Source of the DNA: Micromonospora sp. HNM0581
Lineage (GTDB): Bacteria > Actinomycetota > Actinomycetes > Mycobacteriales > Micromonosporaceae
Reading direction: 5' to 3'
NCBI RefSeq assembly: GCF_012726175.1
Contig: NZ_JAASAD010000012.1
Location: forward strand, 91,693-155,692
Length of the DNA: 64,000 nt
This document shows positions 28,901-36,580 of this stretch, piece after piece. Each line of letters starts with the position of its first letter. Position 1 is the stretch's first letter. A program made the position numbers and the translations under genes. Under the pieces are notes generated by a model. That model made no database searches, was not told the DNA's origin, and worked only from the letters and a program-made list of their open reading frames with translations.

Positions 28901-29220
28901 TGAGCCGGGTCGTTCCCGCCGTCGGCGAGATCTTCGGACAGCACTGGTCGATGCCCGCGTACTCCCCGGAACAACTGGCCGAGATCGTCGTCCGGCATCT
29001 GGTGCGCCGCGGCCATCAGGTCCCCGACGACGTCCGGGCAGCCCTGGTCGGCCTGACAGCAGGGCTGCCCGCGCCGACCGCCCGGGCCGCGCACCTGTAC
29101 TCGTGGCAGCTCACCCGCACCGCGGCGTCCCGTACGCTGGCCCTCGCCGACCTGCACGGCGTGACCGCCCGGGGCGACGTCACGAGCCAACCCGCCGTCG
29201 GCCTGGCCGCCGTCGGCTGA
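25912..29220 (+). CDS. EccA-like AAA+ ATPase fused to a beta-helix domain
   Basis: A 1102-residue protein; ATG 25912 overlaps the upstream stop. Residues about 10-500 are repeated short strands with Asn/Asp-Gly turns (GVVVTETGVLTLRRCAVRDT and similar), the pattern of a right-handed parallel beta-helix. After a short Pro/Ser linker, a CbbX/EccA-type AAA+ domain carries the P-loop FAGPPGTGKTTVARLY (about 603-610) and Walker B GVLFVDEAYTL (about 662). A second AAA-like domain has a degenerate P-loop, GPAGSGRSE (about 893), and VLLVDYTDD (about 952). EccA proteins are cytosolic ATPases thought to release substrates from chaperones. The beta-helix replaces the usual TPR N-terminus, so it may be a different substrate-docking platform. 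Confidence 0.85.
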   Translation: MTRQVLVVGGGKPGAYPTIGAAVARAQAGATITVHPGRYTEKIVVGDRITISAAEPGSVEVRVEEGSVLVVHGDGAQLRGITLASADPALAAVDVHSGEAALDHCVISGASWTTLLARLRGSVALRGCEIRSPAGTGVVVTSAAPSTIEDTVISEVAASGVVVTETGVLTLRRCAVRDTGANSVCVNGDGRLTVEQTEISGAGKPAVVVEQRGWARIGRLTVTGSGNVDLFLRGEVDVVVADSRFTGAAVQAAHITDGAAPRFERCLFGVAGHSAVQVTGAARPVFTDCTFADTPIGISVAGSSAPRFAGVTIRGTTTHLAVVDESASAVVERLRAEISSGAGMRVAGGAALDGTDLVVAAGPALAIEVTEGARGAVHEARITGTAASAVLVAGGAVLDLRTALVRGAGVRIEHGELRMRDSEVVEAPGTGIEVGPGGVLSATEIRVRRSAHCGVAFGRGGRGDLTDCELLGNGAAGVDVDTPEPVALIRCVVQDSGDEDVRRVTDAQLTVEGLRSDRPAEPASPTSGAPASSAAPDEAGPDGGPLPVEPQLGGPLGELNGLIGLREVKHEVTALVNLIRMAQVRQEMGLPMPPMSRHLVFAGPPGTGKTTVARLYGSVLAELGILTKGHMVEAARADLVGQYVGSTAIKTTELVTKALGGVLFVDEAYTLSAGSGGSGPDFGQEAIDALMKMMEDHRDELVVIVAGYSELMQRFLASNPGMASRFTRTIEFPNYSVEELVTITSNLCGKHYYELTDDAVEALRTYYTRVPKNATFGNGRVARKLFEAMINNQASRLATTPPSKDSELNRLTALDLAPELELLDTMPVEEPDQPDSTRNPAAAINAARTWRRVCDLVGVAPVREAFGATLLQLCELRNRRRGYGKHANTVISGPAGSGRSEIARLYAAGLSELGLVPVGQLIRVSSHDLTPQWPGQTRSLVEAALGDAEGGVLLVDYTDDGTGTGTDIVEHVIEATRRSLGDPVVVLLAEPDTATALSRVVPAVGEIFGQHWSMPAYSPEQLAEIVVRHLVRRGHQVPDDVRAALVGLTAGLPAPTARAAHLYSWQLTRTAASRTLALADLHGVTARGDVTSQPAVGLAAVG

Positions 29221-29261
29221 GCCGAGCCACCGTCTGCGACACCGAGCCACCGGAGGCCGCC

Positions 29262-29561
29262 GTGACACCCGAACTGCAGGAATTCGTCGACCACGCCCGA
29301 GCGTTCGAGCAGTCGATGCGCGACGCGCAGGACACCCTGGCGAGGTCGGTGGTCACCGGACGGTCCGCCGACGGCACGGTGACCATGGTGGTCAGCGGCC
29401 TCGGCAAACTCCAGGCCGTCCGGGTCGACCCGGCCGTGTTCGACCAGCGGGACCCCGAGGCATTGCAGGATGCCATCGCGCAGGCGGTCCGTGCCGCCGC
29501 CGAGTCCGCCGGCGCCCTCGCCGAGCAGAAACTCGGTCCGGTCGAGATCACCCTGCACTGA
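29262..29561 (+). CDS. YbaB/EbfC-like protein, second copy
   Basis: A 99-residue protein. GTG 29262 is preceded by GGAGG. The order helix (VDHARAFEQSMRDAQDTL), short strands (GTVTMVVSGLGKLQAVRVDP) and helix is the YbaB/EbfC fold. It ends the plus-strand ESX operon, and its last 14 bases overlap the end of the convergent SARP gene. Together with the gene at 11122 it brackets the secretion genes. An EspL-like role is inferred. Confidence 0.8.
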   Translation: MTPELQEFVDHARAFEQSMRDAQDTLARSVVTGRSADGTVTMVVSGLGKLQAVRVDPAVFDQRDPEALQDAIAQAVRAAAESAGALAEQKLGPVEITLH

Positions 29562-32500
29562 GGTGATCTGCACCGACCTGACCGCCGGCCGGTTCGACGC
29601 CGTACTCGGAGAGCCTGCGCCGCAACCGGCGCAGATCCCACGCGGCGCCGAGCTGGGCGTACAGTTCGGCCGCCTCGCCCCCGGTCCGGGCTGCCGCATG
29701 CGGTTGACGGCTCGCCGCGAGCAGTACCGCCGCGTCCTCCAGCGCGGCACCGAGTTCGGTGATCCGGCCGGTCGTGCGGTAGTGAACCGCTGCGGTGAGG
29801 GCCGGAGCCGCATCTCCGGTAACCAGAGCCCGGCAGCGCGCCGCCGCCGTGTGAGCCCGTGCCGGGCGGACCTCTCTGGCGGCCTCGTCGGCGCAGACGG
29901 CCACCGCCCGCTCGGCCACCTCGCCCCGGCCGGTGGCGAGCGCGAGTCTGGTGAGGGCCGGCAGCCACTGGTGGCGCAGCAGCATCGGGGCGTACCCGGG
30001 AATCAGTAGCGGCTCCAGCACCGCCAGCGCATCCCCGGGACGGTCCTGCTGCTCGGCGATGGTCGCCCGGGCCGCCAGCAGGAAGTCGCGGCACTCCCGC
30101 TCGGCGTCACTGGCCGGCAGGTCCTCGGCTGACTCCAGGTGCGCCCGGGCCAGCTCCGGCTCGTCGCGGTGCGCGGCGACGAGCGCGGCCACACCGTGCA
30201 GCAGCATGGCGACCGCAACCGGCTCCCGGGTACCCAGGAAAGTGATCCCCGGGGCGCCGTCGGTGACGGCGTTGACCTCAGTCAACGTGTCGTCCCACCG
30301 GCCACGCCAGTAGTGCTGTACGGCGGTGGCGACCTGCAGGCTGGGCGGTAGCCGGTGCCGGATCGCGTAGCGGGTGGCAGCCTGCAACGTTCGTTCGGCT
30401 TCGTCCAACCGGTCCAGGTTCTGCAAGGTGAAGACCCGGTTGTCGAGCAGGTGGAAGTACATGCCGGCGAAGGCGGGGCGGCCGACCAGCAGGTCCAGCG
30501 CCTGATCGAGGTAGCGCAGCGCCTGCTCGTGGTCACGCCGGACGGAGTTGGTCAGCCACCTGGTCTGCAGGGCGAGTGCCGCCTCGTACGGTTGGCCCGC
30601 GGCGATCGCCTCGTCGTGCAGCCCTGCGGCGGTGCGGTCCGCCTGGTCGAGGTTGTCCAGCGGTCCCTGACGGATCTGGGCCAGTAGCATCCGATGCCGG
30701 GTACGCCAGAGTTCCGGAACGGCGCTGTCGGTCATCGCGTCGGTGAGGATGCCGATCGCGGTGTCGACGTCTCCCCGTCGATGCAGCATCGTGGCGAGCA
30801 GGTGCCGCATCTCGGCCCGGTCGGCCGGATCGACGGCCGACCGGGCAGCCTCGCAGGCCTCGTCCAACGGCCAACCGGACTGCCGGAAGTCCATCCTCAC
30901 CAGCCCGACCAGCAGCTGTACACGCTGTGATGGCGTGGGCATTCCGCTGTCCAGTGCCCGACGCAGCAGGTCCGTGGCGACGCGGGGAGCCTGTCGGGCC
31001 AACTCGGCGTGGTGGGCGATCAGCCAGGTGACCACCCAGCCGTCAAGCACCGCCGGCAGCGCAGCCAGTTGCTCGGCGACCCGGTTCACCGGGCTGCCGT
31101 GGCGGGCCAGCGCCTCGGCAACCCGCCGGTGTAGGTCCGGCCGGTCCGTGGCCGGGATCTGCTCGTAGAGCGCCCGACGCAGGAACCCGTGGCGGAACCC
31201 CAGTTCGCGGCCGACGGCCACGACGACACCGGCGGCCAGCGCCTCCTCCAAACCGGACACCACATCCATGGCGGCGCGACCGGTCGCCGCGACCAGGTCA
31301 CCGACGGCGAAAGCGGTGCCGAGCAGGGCGGCGGTCCGCAGCACCTGCCGGGTGCCGGGGGCCAGCACCTCGACCGTGCTGCACATGGCCGTGATCAGCG
31401 AGTCCGGTGCGGACACCGCAACGGTGTGTGGAATGTGGGCCAGGCCGCCGTCGACGCGTACCACGCCGCGCCGCAGCAGCGCCTCGGTCATCTCCCGGGC
31501 GCAGAGCGGGTTGCCGCCGCTGGCCGGCACCACCTCGGCCAGTTTCGGTCCGAGCGGAGCGCCGACCAGGCTGATCACCAGCTGTCCGACTGCTTCCGGT
31601 GGCAGGGGACCCAGCCGGAGCACCAGACCGTCGCCGGCCTGCACGCGGCGCCGCACCTCGGCCAGTTGGTGATGGCGCGGGTCGGGTCGGGCCGCCGCGA
31701 CCAGCAGCAGCGGCAACCGTCGGGTGACCGCGACCAGCCGGCTCCACACCCGTACGGTGGCCGGGTCGGCCCACTGGAGGTTGTCCACGACCAGCACCAT
31801 CGGGGCGATCGCGCAGGCTCCCCTCAGATAGGTCAGCACCTGCTCGCCTGCCGGCCCGGGAGTGGCCGGGCCGGCCTCGTCGGCATGTGTCCCGGCCGCT
31901 GGCACCGTCACCCGGTGCTGCCCGGGTGCGGCGTCGGGACGCAACGCCCGGACCAACACCGCCAGGGGTACGCGCAGGTCCGCTGCGGTGGCGACGCCCC
32001 AGCCGAGTTGGCAACCCCACTCACCCGCGTCGGCGAACGCGGCGGTGAGAATTGCGCTCTTGCCGATGCCCGGTTCACCCTCGACCCAGACCGCCCCACC
32101 CTGCCCGTCGGCGACCGCCCGGAGCGTGTCGCGCAGCCGGCGCAGCTCGTCGTCCCGCCCGGTGAGCCGCTGGTCCGCGGGCCTGTCGCGCAGCATCCGG
32201 GCCACCTGCGGGGGCAGTGTCACGGGGAACCGACGTGGCTCGACCGGCTGCGGCGCGGCGGCGCCGCGTATCCGTTCGTACCGGTCGGTGAAGGCGGGAC
32301 GCGGCTCGGCGCCCAGCTCGGTGCGGAGGATACGCCGGGCCGTGTGGTAGACCTCCAGCGCCTCGGTCCGCCGGCCGACCCGGTCCAGAGCGAGCATCAG
32401 TAGTTCGTGCAGCGGTTCGTGTAGTGGGTGGTCCCGGACCAGCCCGGCCAACTCGGCCACCACCGAGTCGTCGCCCAGCTCGGTGAGGATGCGGGCCCGT

Positions 32501-33039
32501 TGTTCGACGGCGGCGAGCCGCTGCCGGGTGAGGCGGGCCCGCTCCAGCTCGAACCGGTGACCGGTCAGCCCCGCGTACGCCTCCCCGTGCCACAGCCGCA
32601 GCGCGTCGTCGAGCAGGCCGCCGGCGACCGTCGGCTGCCGGTCGCGGCCAACGTCCGCCCGGGCGCAGAGTTCGGCGAACTGGACGCTGTCCAGGTCACC
32701 GGGGTGTAGCCGTAGCGTGTACCCGGATGTTCCGGAGACGAGCAGGCCGTGGCCGAGGCTGCGGCGCAGCCCCGATACGTACGTGTAGAGGTTGCCGATC
32801 GCGGTCGGTGGTGGCGAGCCGTCCCAGACACCGTCGATCAGGTCGTTGCGACCGACCGGCCGACCGGCGGCGGTGGCGAGCAGCGCGAACACGGCGCGTT
32901 GCCGGGCCGGTCCGAGGGCGAGTTCCCGGTCGCCGCGCCACGCCCGGACCGGACCGAGGACGCTGACCCGCAGCGGGGCGTCCGGGTCGGGCCCGCCGTC
33001 GCCTGGCGGCCTGTCGGCGGCGGAGGAGGCGCGGCTCAC
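29548..33039 (-). CDS. SARP-family regulator with NTPase and TPR domains (AfsR-like)
   Basis: An 1163-residue protein. A winged-helix DNA-binding domain (about 20-105, LRVSVLGPVRAWRGDRELAL) is followed by a bacterial transcriptional activation domain (about 110-255). An AAA/NB-ARC-like ATPase follows with P-loop VEGEPGIGKSAIL (about 318) and VLVVDNLQWADP. A long helical repeat C-terminus completes the AfsR-like layout. GTG 33039 overlaps the upstream SARP stop by 4 bases. SARP regulators usually bind direct repeats near promoters and activate adjacent genes; the ESX genes are the obvious candidates here, but this is inferred. Confidence 0.9.
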   Translation of the reverse strand: MSRASSAADRPPGDGGPDPDAPLRVSVLGPVRAWRGDRELALGPARQRAVFALLATAAGRPVGRNDLIDGVWDGSPPPTAIGNLYTYVSGLRRSLGHGLLVSGTSGYTLRLHPGDLDSVQFAELCARADVGRDRQPTVAGGLLDDALRLWHGEAYAGLTGHRFELERARLTRQRLAAVEQRARILTELGDDSVVAELAGLVRDHPLHEPLHELLMLALDRVGRRTEALEVYHTARRILRTELGAEPRPAFTDRYERIRGAAAPQPVEPRRFPVTLPPQVARMLRDRPADQRLTGRDDELRRLRDTLRAVADGQGGAVWVEGEPGIGKSAILTAAFADAGEWGCQLGWGVATAADLRVPLAVLVRALRPDAAPGQHRVTVPAAGTHADEAGPATPGPAGEQVLTYLRGACAIAPMVLVVDNLQWADPATVRVWSRLVAVTRRLPLLLVAAARPDPRHHQLAEVRRRVQAGDGLVLRLGPLPPEAVGQLVISLVGAPLGPKLAEVVPASGGNPLCAREMTEALLRRGVVRVDGGLAHIPHTVAVSAPDSLITAMCSTVEVLAPGTRQVLRTAALLGTAFAVGDLVAATGRAAMDVVSGLEEALAAGVVVAVGRELGFRHGFLRRALYEQIPATDRPDLHRRVAEALARHGSPVNRVAEQLAALPAVLDGWVVTWLIAHHAELARQAPRVATDLLRRALDSGMPTPSQRVQLLVGLVRMDFRQSGWPLDEACEAARSAVDPADRAEMRHLLATMLHRRGDVDTAIGILTDAMTDSAVPELWRTRHRMLLAQIRQGPLDNLDQADRTAAGLHDEAIAAGQPYEAALALQTRWLTNSVRRDHEQALRYLDQALDLLVGRPAFAGMYFHLLDNRVFTLQNLDRLDEAERTLQAATRYAIRHRLPPSLQVATAVQHYWRGRWDDTLTEVNAVTDGAPGITFLGTREPVAVAMLLHGVAALVAAHRDEPELARAHLESAEDLPASDAERECRDFLLAARATIAEQQDRPGDALAVLEPLLIPGYAPMLLRHQWLPALTRLALATGRGEVAERAVAVCADEAAREVRPARAHTAAARCRALVTGDAAPALTAAVHYRTTGRITELGAALEDAAVLLAASRQPHAAARTGGEAAELYAQLGAAWDLRRLRRRLSEYGVEPAGGQVGADHLSAG

Positions 33040-35303
33040 CGCAGGACGGGAGTCTGTTCGTCGAGGAGCGCCGAGCGTGACATGCGCGGTGCGGTCGGGT
33101 CGCCGGGCAGGTACGGGCGGACCCGGGTGAGCAGGGCCTTGAGCTGGGCAGTCCGGTGTGCCGGAAGCCGATGTTCCCGCAGCGCCGACCAGGCGACGTC
33201 GGCGGCGGCCTCGAAGTCACCACGCTGTTCGTGTGAACAGGCCGCCACCCAGCGCATCTCCCCTTCGAGATCGAGGTCGGTGGTGCGGGCCGCGACCCAG
33301 CTGGCCGCTGCCACGGCGTTACGCTCCTGCCCCAGCAGCAGCCGGGCCAGCCAGGCGGTCAGTGACAGCCGTGGGGTGGGATCGAGGTCGGGCTGGGTGC
33401 GGGCCCGGTCCAGTGCGGCGATCGCGACCCGCGGTGCCCGCTCGGCCAGCTGCTCGATGTGCCCGGCCAGCCATTCGCTGGTGGCCCAGTCGAGCGGTAC
33501 CTCCCCGGCGAGCAGCTGCGCGGCGACCCGTTCGGGTGGCGCGCCGCAGGCGGCGAGTCGTTCGGCGAAGGACCGGTGCAGGGTGCCCCGTAGAGCGGCG
33601 GGTGTGTCCTCGTAGAGGGCCCGGGCGACGATCGGGTGCCGGAACTCCAGCCGGTCACCGCCACGGGTGAGGATTCCGGCCGCCAGCGCTGGCCCGAGCG
33701 TGCGGAGCAGGTCACATCGCGAACGATCGGTGACCGCGGCCAGGTCGGCCAAGGTGCAGCCTGCTGGTTCGGCCGCCGCCGTCAGCCAGTACCCGGCGAG
33801 CAGGGCGACCGCCCGCAGCCGGTGGCGGACCTGCTCGGGCAGCGGCGCGAGATGCGGGTCGACCACGGCGGCCAGGTCCACGTCGCCCGGCACAGCGGCG
33901 GCGAGGTGCCGCAGGTAGTAGGGGCTGCCGGCGGCGTCGTGGAGGATCCGTTCGAGTAGCTGAGGGTCGGGCGGCTCGCCGGTGGTGGCCCGGACCAGTG
34001 CGGTCGCAGCGTCGCTACCGAGCGGCGCCAACTCGATGCGCTCGTGGGCGGGCACCGACTCGACCCCGGCCGCACCGGTACGGGCGGCGGCCACCAGCAG
34101 CAGAGGGAACTGGTTGGCCTGCGCGCCGAGCTTCGCCCAGACCCGCAGGGTGAGGGGATCGGCCCACGGGAGATCGTCGACGACCAGGACGATTGGCGCG
34201 GCGGTGACGGCGCGGCGGATCACCTCGACCGCCCGGTCCGCCACCTCCGTGTCCGGGCCGGTGGTGTCGAGGTCGGCGAGCTGCGTGACCAGAGCCGCCC
34301 CGGTCGGCTCACCGGCCAGGGCGGACCCGACGCACTCCAGCAGAACGCCGAGCGGCCTCTGCTGGGCGACCTCGTCGGCGACGGCCCAGCCGGTGCGGGC
34401 GGCACCCCCCAGTGCCGCCGCGAGCAGGGCCGACTTGCCGATGCCGGCGACGCCCTCGACGCGGACACTGCCGCCGTGACCGGCGGCGGCTCTCGCTGCG
34501 GCCTGGCGTAGCCGCCGTACCTCGTCGCGCCGACCGACCAGGGCGGGACGCGGAGGGGCGCCGACGTTCGTCGGACCGGTCCCGGGGCGGTCAGCCGCAT
34601 CGGCACCGAGTGTGCGTACCGCCTCGGTACCACGCCCGGCGGCCCGCAGCGTGCCGGCCGGTGTGGTGCGTAGGCCCTCCGTAGCGGGGTGGGTCGCGAC
34701 CAGGTCGTGCCGGACCCGGATCGCCTCGTCGTGGCGGCCGGCGACGGTCAGCAGGTCGGCGTACCGCTGGTGGGTGGCGAGTCGCAGTTCGGCCAGGCGG
34801 TGCCGCTGGGCTTCGGCGAACGGTCCCGGCACTCCGGCCAGCGCCACACCGCGCCACAGCCGCAACGCGGATTCCACGGCGGCCAGCTCGGCGGCCGGAT
34901 CACCGGCGGCCCGGTGTGCGCGGGCCGCCTCCCGCAGCGCCTCGAACCGGGCCACGTCGACCGACTCCGGGGCAACGTGTAGCTGGTAGATCCCGCCACC
35001 CGAGGTGAGTAGTCGACCGCCCGCCCACCGGTCGCGGCTCGGCTCCAACAGGTGCCGCAGGGTCGAGACGTAGGTGTAGACGTTGCCGGTGGCGCTGGCC
35101 GGGGGGTCGTCACCCCAGACGGCGGCGACCAGCCGGCTGCGACTGACAGCCTGGCCGGCGTGCAGGACGAGTACACAGAGGACGGCAGTACGACGGGCCG
35201 ACCCCAGCGGACACTCCACATCGCCCTGCCGAACCTGTACGGGCCCGAGCAGCCGGAAATCCAGCCCACCAGCCTCGCCGGAACCACCGTATTCTTCGGA
35301 CAT
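33036..35303 (-). CDS. SARP-family regulator with NTPase domain, second copy
   Basis: A 755-residue protein. I place the start at ATG 35303 because GAGG lies just upstream (GAGGTAACAATG); a longer frame to 35366 lacks such a site. It has a winged helix (DFRLLGPVQVRQGDVECPLG), a BTAD-like helical region, a P-loop VEGVAGIGKSALL (about 295) and VLVVDDLPWADP, with only a short helical tail. It is a paralogue of the 1163-residue protein and is translationally coupled to it. After the BTAD region a segment near residue 190 is unusually short. Confidence 0.85.
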   Translation of the reverse strand: MSEEYGGSGEAGGLDFRLLGPVQVRQGDVECPLGSARRTAVLCVLVLHAGQAVSRSRLVAAVWGDDPPASATGNVYTYVSTLRHLLEPSRDRWAGGRLLTSGGGIYQLHVAPESVDVARFEALREAARAHRAAGDPAAELAAVESALRLWRGVALAGVPGPFAEAQRHRLAELRLATHQRYADLLTVAGRHDEAIRVRHDLVATHPATEGLRTTPAGTLRAAGRGTEAVRTLGADAADRPGTGPTNVGAPPRPALVGRRDEVRRLRQAAARAAAGHGGSVRVEGVAGIGKSALLAAALGGAARTGWAVADEVAQQRPLGVLLECVGSALAGEPTGAALVTQLADLDTTGPDTEVADRAVEVIRRAVTAAPIVLVVDDLPWADPLTLRVWAKLGAQANQFPLLLVAAARTGAAGVESVPAHERIELAPLGSDAATALVRATTGEPPDPQLLERILHDAAGSPYYLRHLAAAVPGDVDLAAVVDPHLAPLPEQVRHRLRAVALLAGYWLTAAAEPAGCTLADLAAVTDRSRCDLLRTLGPALAAGILTRGGDRLEFRHPIVARALYEDTPAALRGTLHRSFAERLAACGAPPERVAAQLLAGEVPLDWATSEWLAGHIEQLAERAPRVAIAALDRARTQPDLDPTPRLSLTAWLARLLLGQERNAVAAASWVAARTTDLDLEGEMRWVAACSHEQRGDFEAAADVAWSALREHRLPAHRTAQLKALLTRVRPYLPGDPTAPRMSRSALLDEQTPVLR

Positions 35304-35517
35304 TGTTACCTCGTCGACCCAGCGTTCACGCACTATTTCTAGTCGGTCCCTGTAGCAGACTGCCACCGAATGGCCGCCACGTCACGAGTCCGTCGTGCGA
35401 TGCTCACGATCGGCAGCACCGGGGGCACCGGGAGTCGGGGCAAGCCGAGGCGGAGGCGAGGGCAGCGAACGTCCCGAAGGGTTCCCCACGGCCCGACCGG
35501 CCTGATGGACTCGACCG
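35304..35517. promoter_or_regulatory. Intergenic region between the SARP pair and the downstream plus-strand genes
   Basis: A 214-base divergent gap without a gene. It should contain the promoter of the two SARP genes and that of the 118-residue gene. No convincing operator or terminator was seen. Confidence 0.35.
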
Positions 35518-35874
35518 GTGGTGGCCCACCCCGATACCTCGACCGGCCCGTTCGCGGGTGAACTCTTCCGTACGCTCGCCGAAGAGGGGCGACTGGTCCT
35601 GGACGCGAGCCAGGCCGACGACGCCATCGCCGGACTGGAGCGCCTCCTGGCGGAGGTCCACGCCCGGCTACGCGTCATCCAGGGCTGGCGGCAGATGCCC
35701 ACCTCGCAGGTCGGTCAACTCCCCGAGGAGGTGGCGGCGGAGGTGGTCGACGCCGTTTTCGCCGACCAACTCACTCCCGGTTGGTGGGAGACGGTCGCCG
35801 AGGAGATCCCGAAGTACATCGAGGCACTGCGCCGGGCGCGGCGGGCCCCACCACCGACCGGACCGCTTCACTGA
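35518..35874 (+). CDS. Small helical protein of the ESX regulatory segment
   Basis: A 118-residue protein read from GTG 35518; no strong ribosome binding site, so the start is uncertain. Mostly helical and acidic (LDASQADDAIAGLERLLAEV), with a conserved-looking tryptophan pair (LTPGWWETVAEEI). The length resembles small ESX-associated helical proteins but no W-x-G turn is present. Function unknown. Confidence 0.55.
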   Translation: MVAHPDTSTGPFAGELFRTLAEEGRLVLDASQADDAIAGLERLLAEVHARLRVIQGWRQMPTSQVGQLPEEVAAEVVDAVFADQLTPGWWETVAEEIPKYIEALRRARRAPPPTGPLH

Positions 35875-35951
35875 CCCAGGTCGGGGCGTGGAGATTTTCT
35901 GAAGGTCGCCGGCCGAAACTGTCGTGGCGCCCACGACACGCGGAGGTACCA

Positions 35952-36575
35952 GTGGAACGAATTCAAGTGGTCCTGCATGCGTCGGATCCGCTCAGCCACG
36001 CGGGACTCGCCAGCTTCCTGCAGGCCCGTCAGGAAATCGCCCTTCTGCCCGCCGAGGAGCGGGCGCAGGCCGACGTACTCGTGTACGCCAGCGCCCGGCT
36101 GACCGCGAGCGCGGTGACGTTACTGCGCCGCTGGACACTGGAGAGCCGTTTGCCGGTCGTCCTGGTGATCGACGAGATCACCGATGGTGAACTGCTCACG
36201 GCGGTGGAGAACCGGGTGGTGGCGGTCCTGCCCCGCGCCGCGGTCAGCGGGGAACGGCTCGCGCACAGCGTGTCGGCCGCCGCCAACGGGGGCGGCGTGC
36301 TGCCGTCGAGCATGGTCGGTGAGCTGTTGAAGCACGTCGAGCGGCTGCAGCGGGAGGTGCTCGCGCCGAACGGGCTCAACGCCGCCGGTCTCACCCCGCG
36401 TGAGGTCGATGTACTGCGGCTGATGGCAGACGGGCTGGACACCCAGGAGATCGCCGGGGAACTCTGCTACTCGGAGCGGACCGTCAAAAATGTGATCTAT
36501 GGCCTCACCCATCGGCTCAAGCTACGTAACCGGTCGCACGCCGTGGCGTACGCGTTGCGGTCCGGGATGATCTGA
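35952..36575 (+). CDS. LuxR-type regulator with atypical receiver domain
   Basis: A 207-residue protein. GTG 35952 is preceded by GGAGG. Residues 1-120 have the alpha/beta order of a response-regulator receiver (RIQVVLHASDPLSHAGLASF ... LPVVLVIDE). At the strand where the phospho-acceptor Asp should stand the text is ADVLVYAS, so the acceptor is missing. Residues 145-207 form a LuxR/FixJ HTH (LTPREVDVLRLMADGLDTQE, SERTVKNVIYGLTHRL). It may therefore be controlled without phosphorylation. The next gene starts 6 bases downstream, so they form an operon. Confidence 0.85.
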   Translation: MERIQVVLHASDPLSHAGLASFLQARQEIALLPAEERAQADVLVYASARLTASAVTLLRRWTLESRLPVVLVIDEITDGELLTAVENRVVAVLPRAAVSGERLAHSVSAAANGGGVLPSSMVGELLKHVERLQREVLAPNGLNAAGLTPREVDVLRLMADGLDTQEIAGELCYSERTVKNVIYGLTHRLKLRNRSHAVAYALRSGMI

Positions 36576-36580
36576 ACCTG

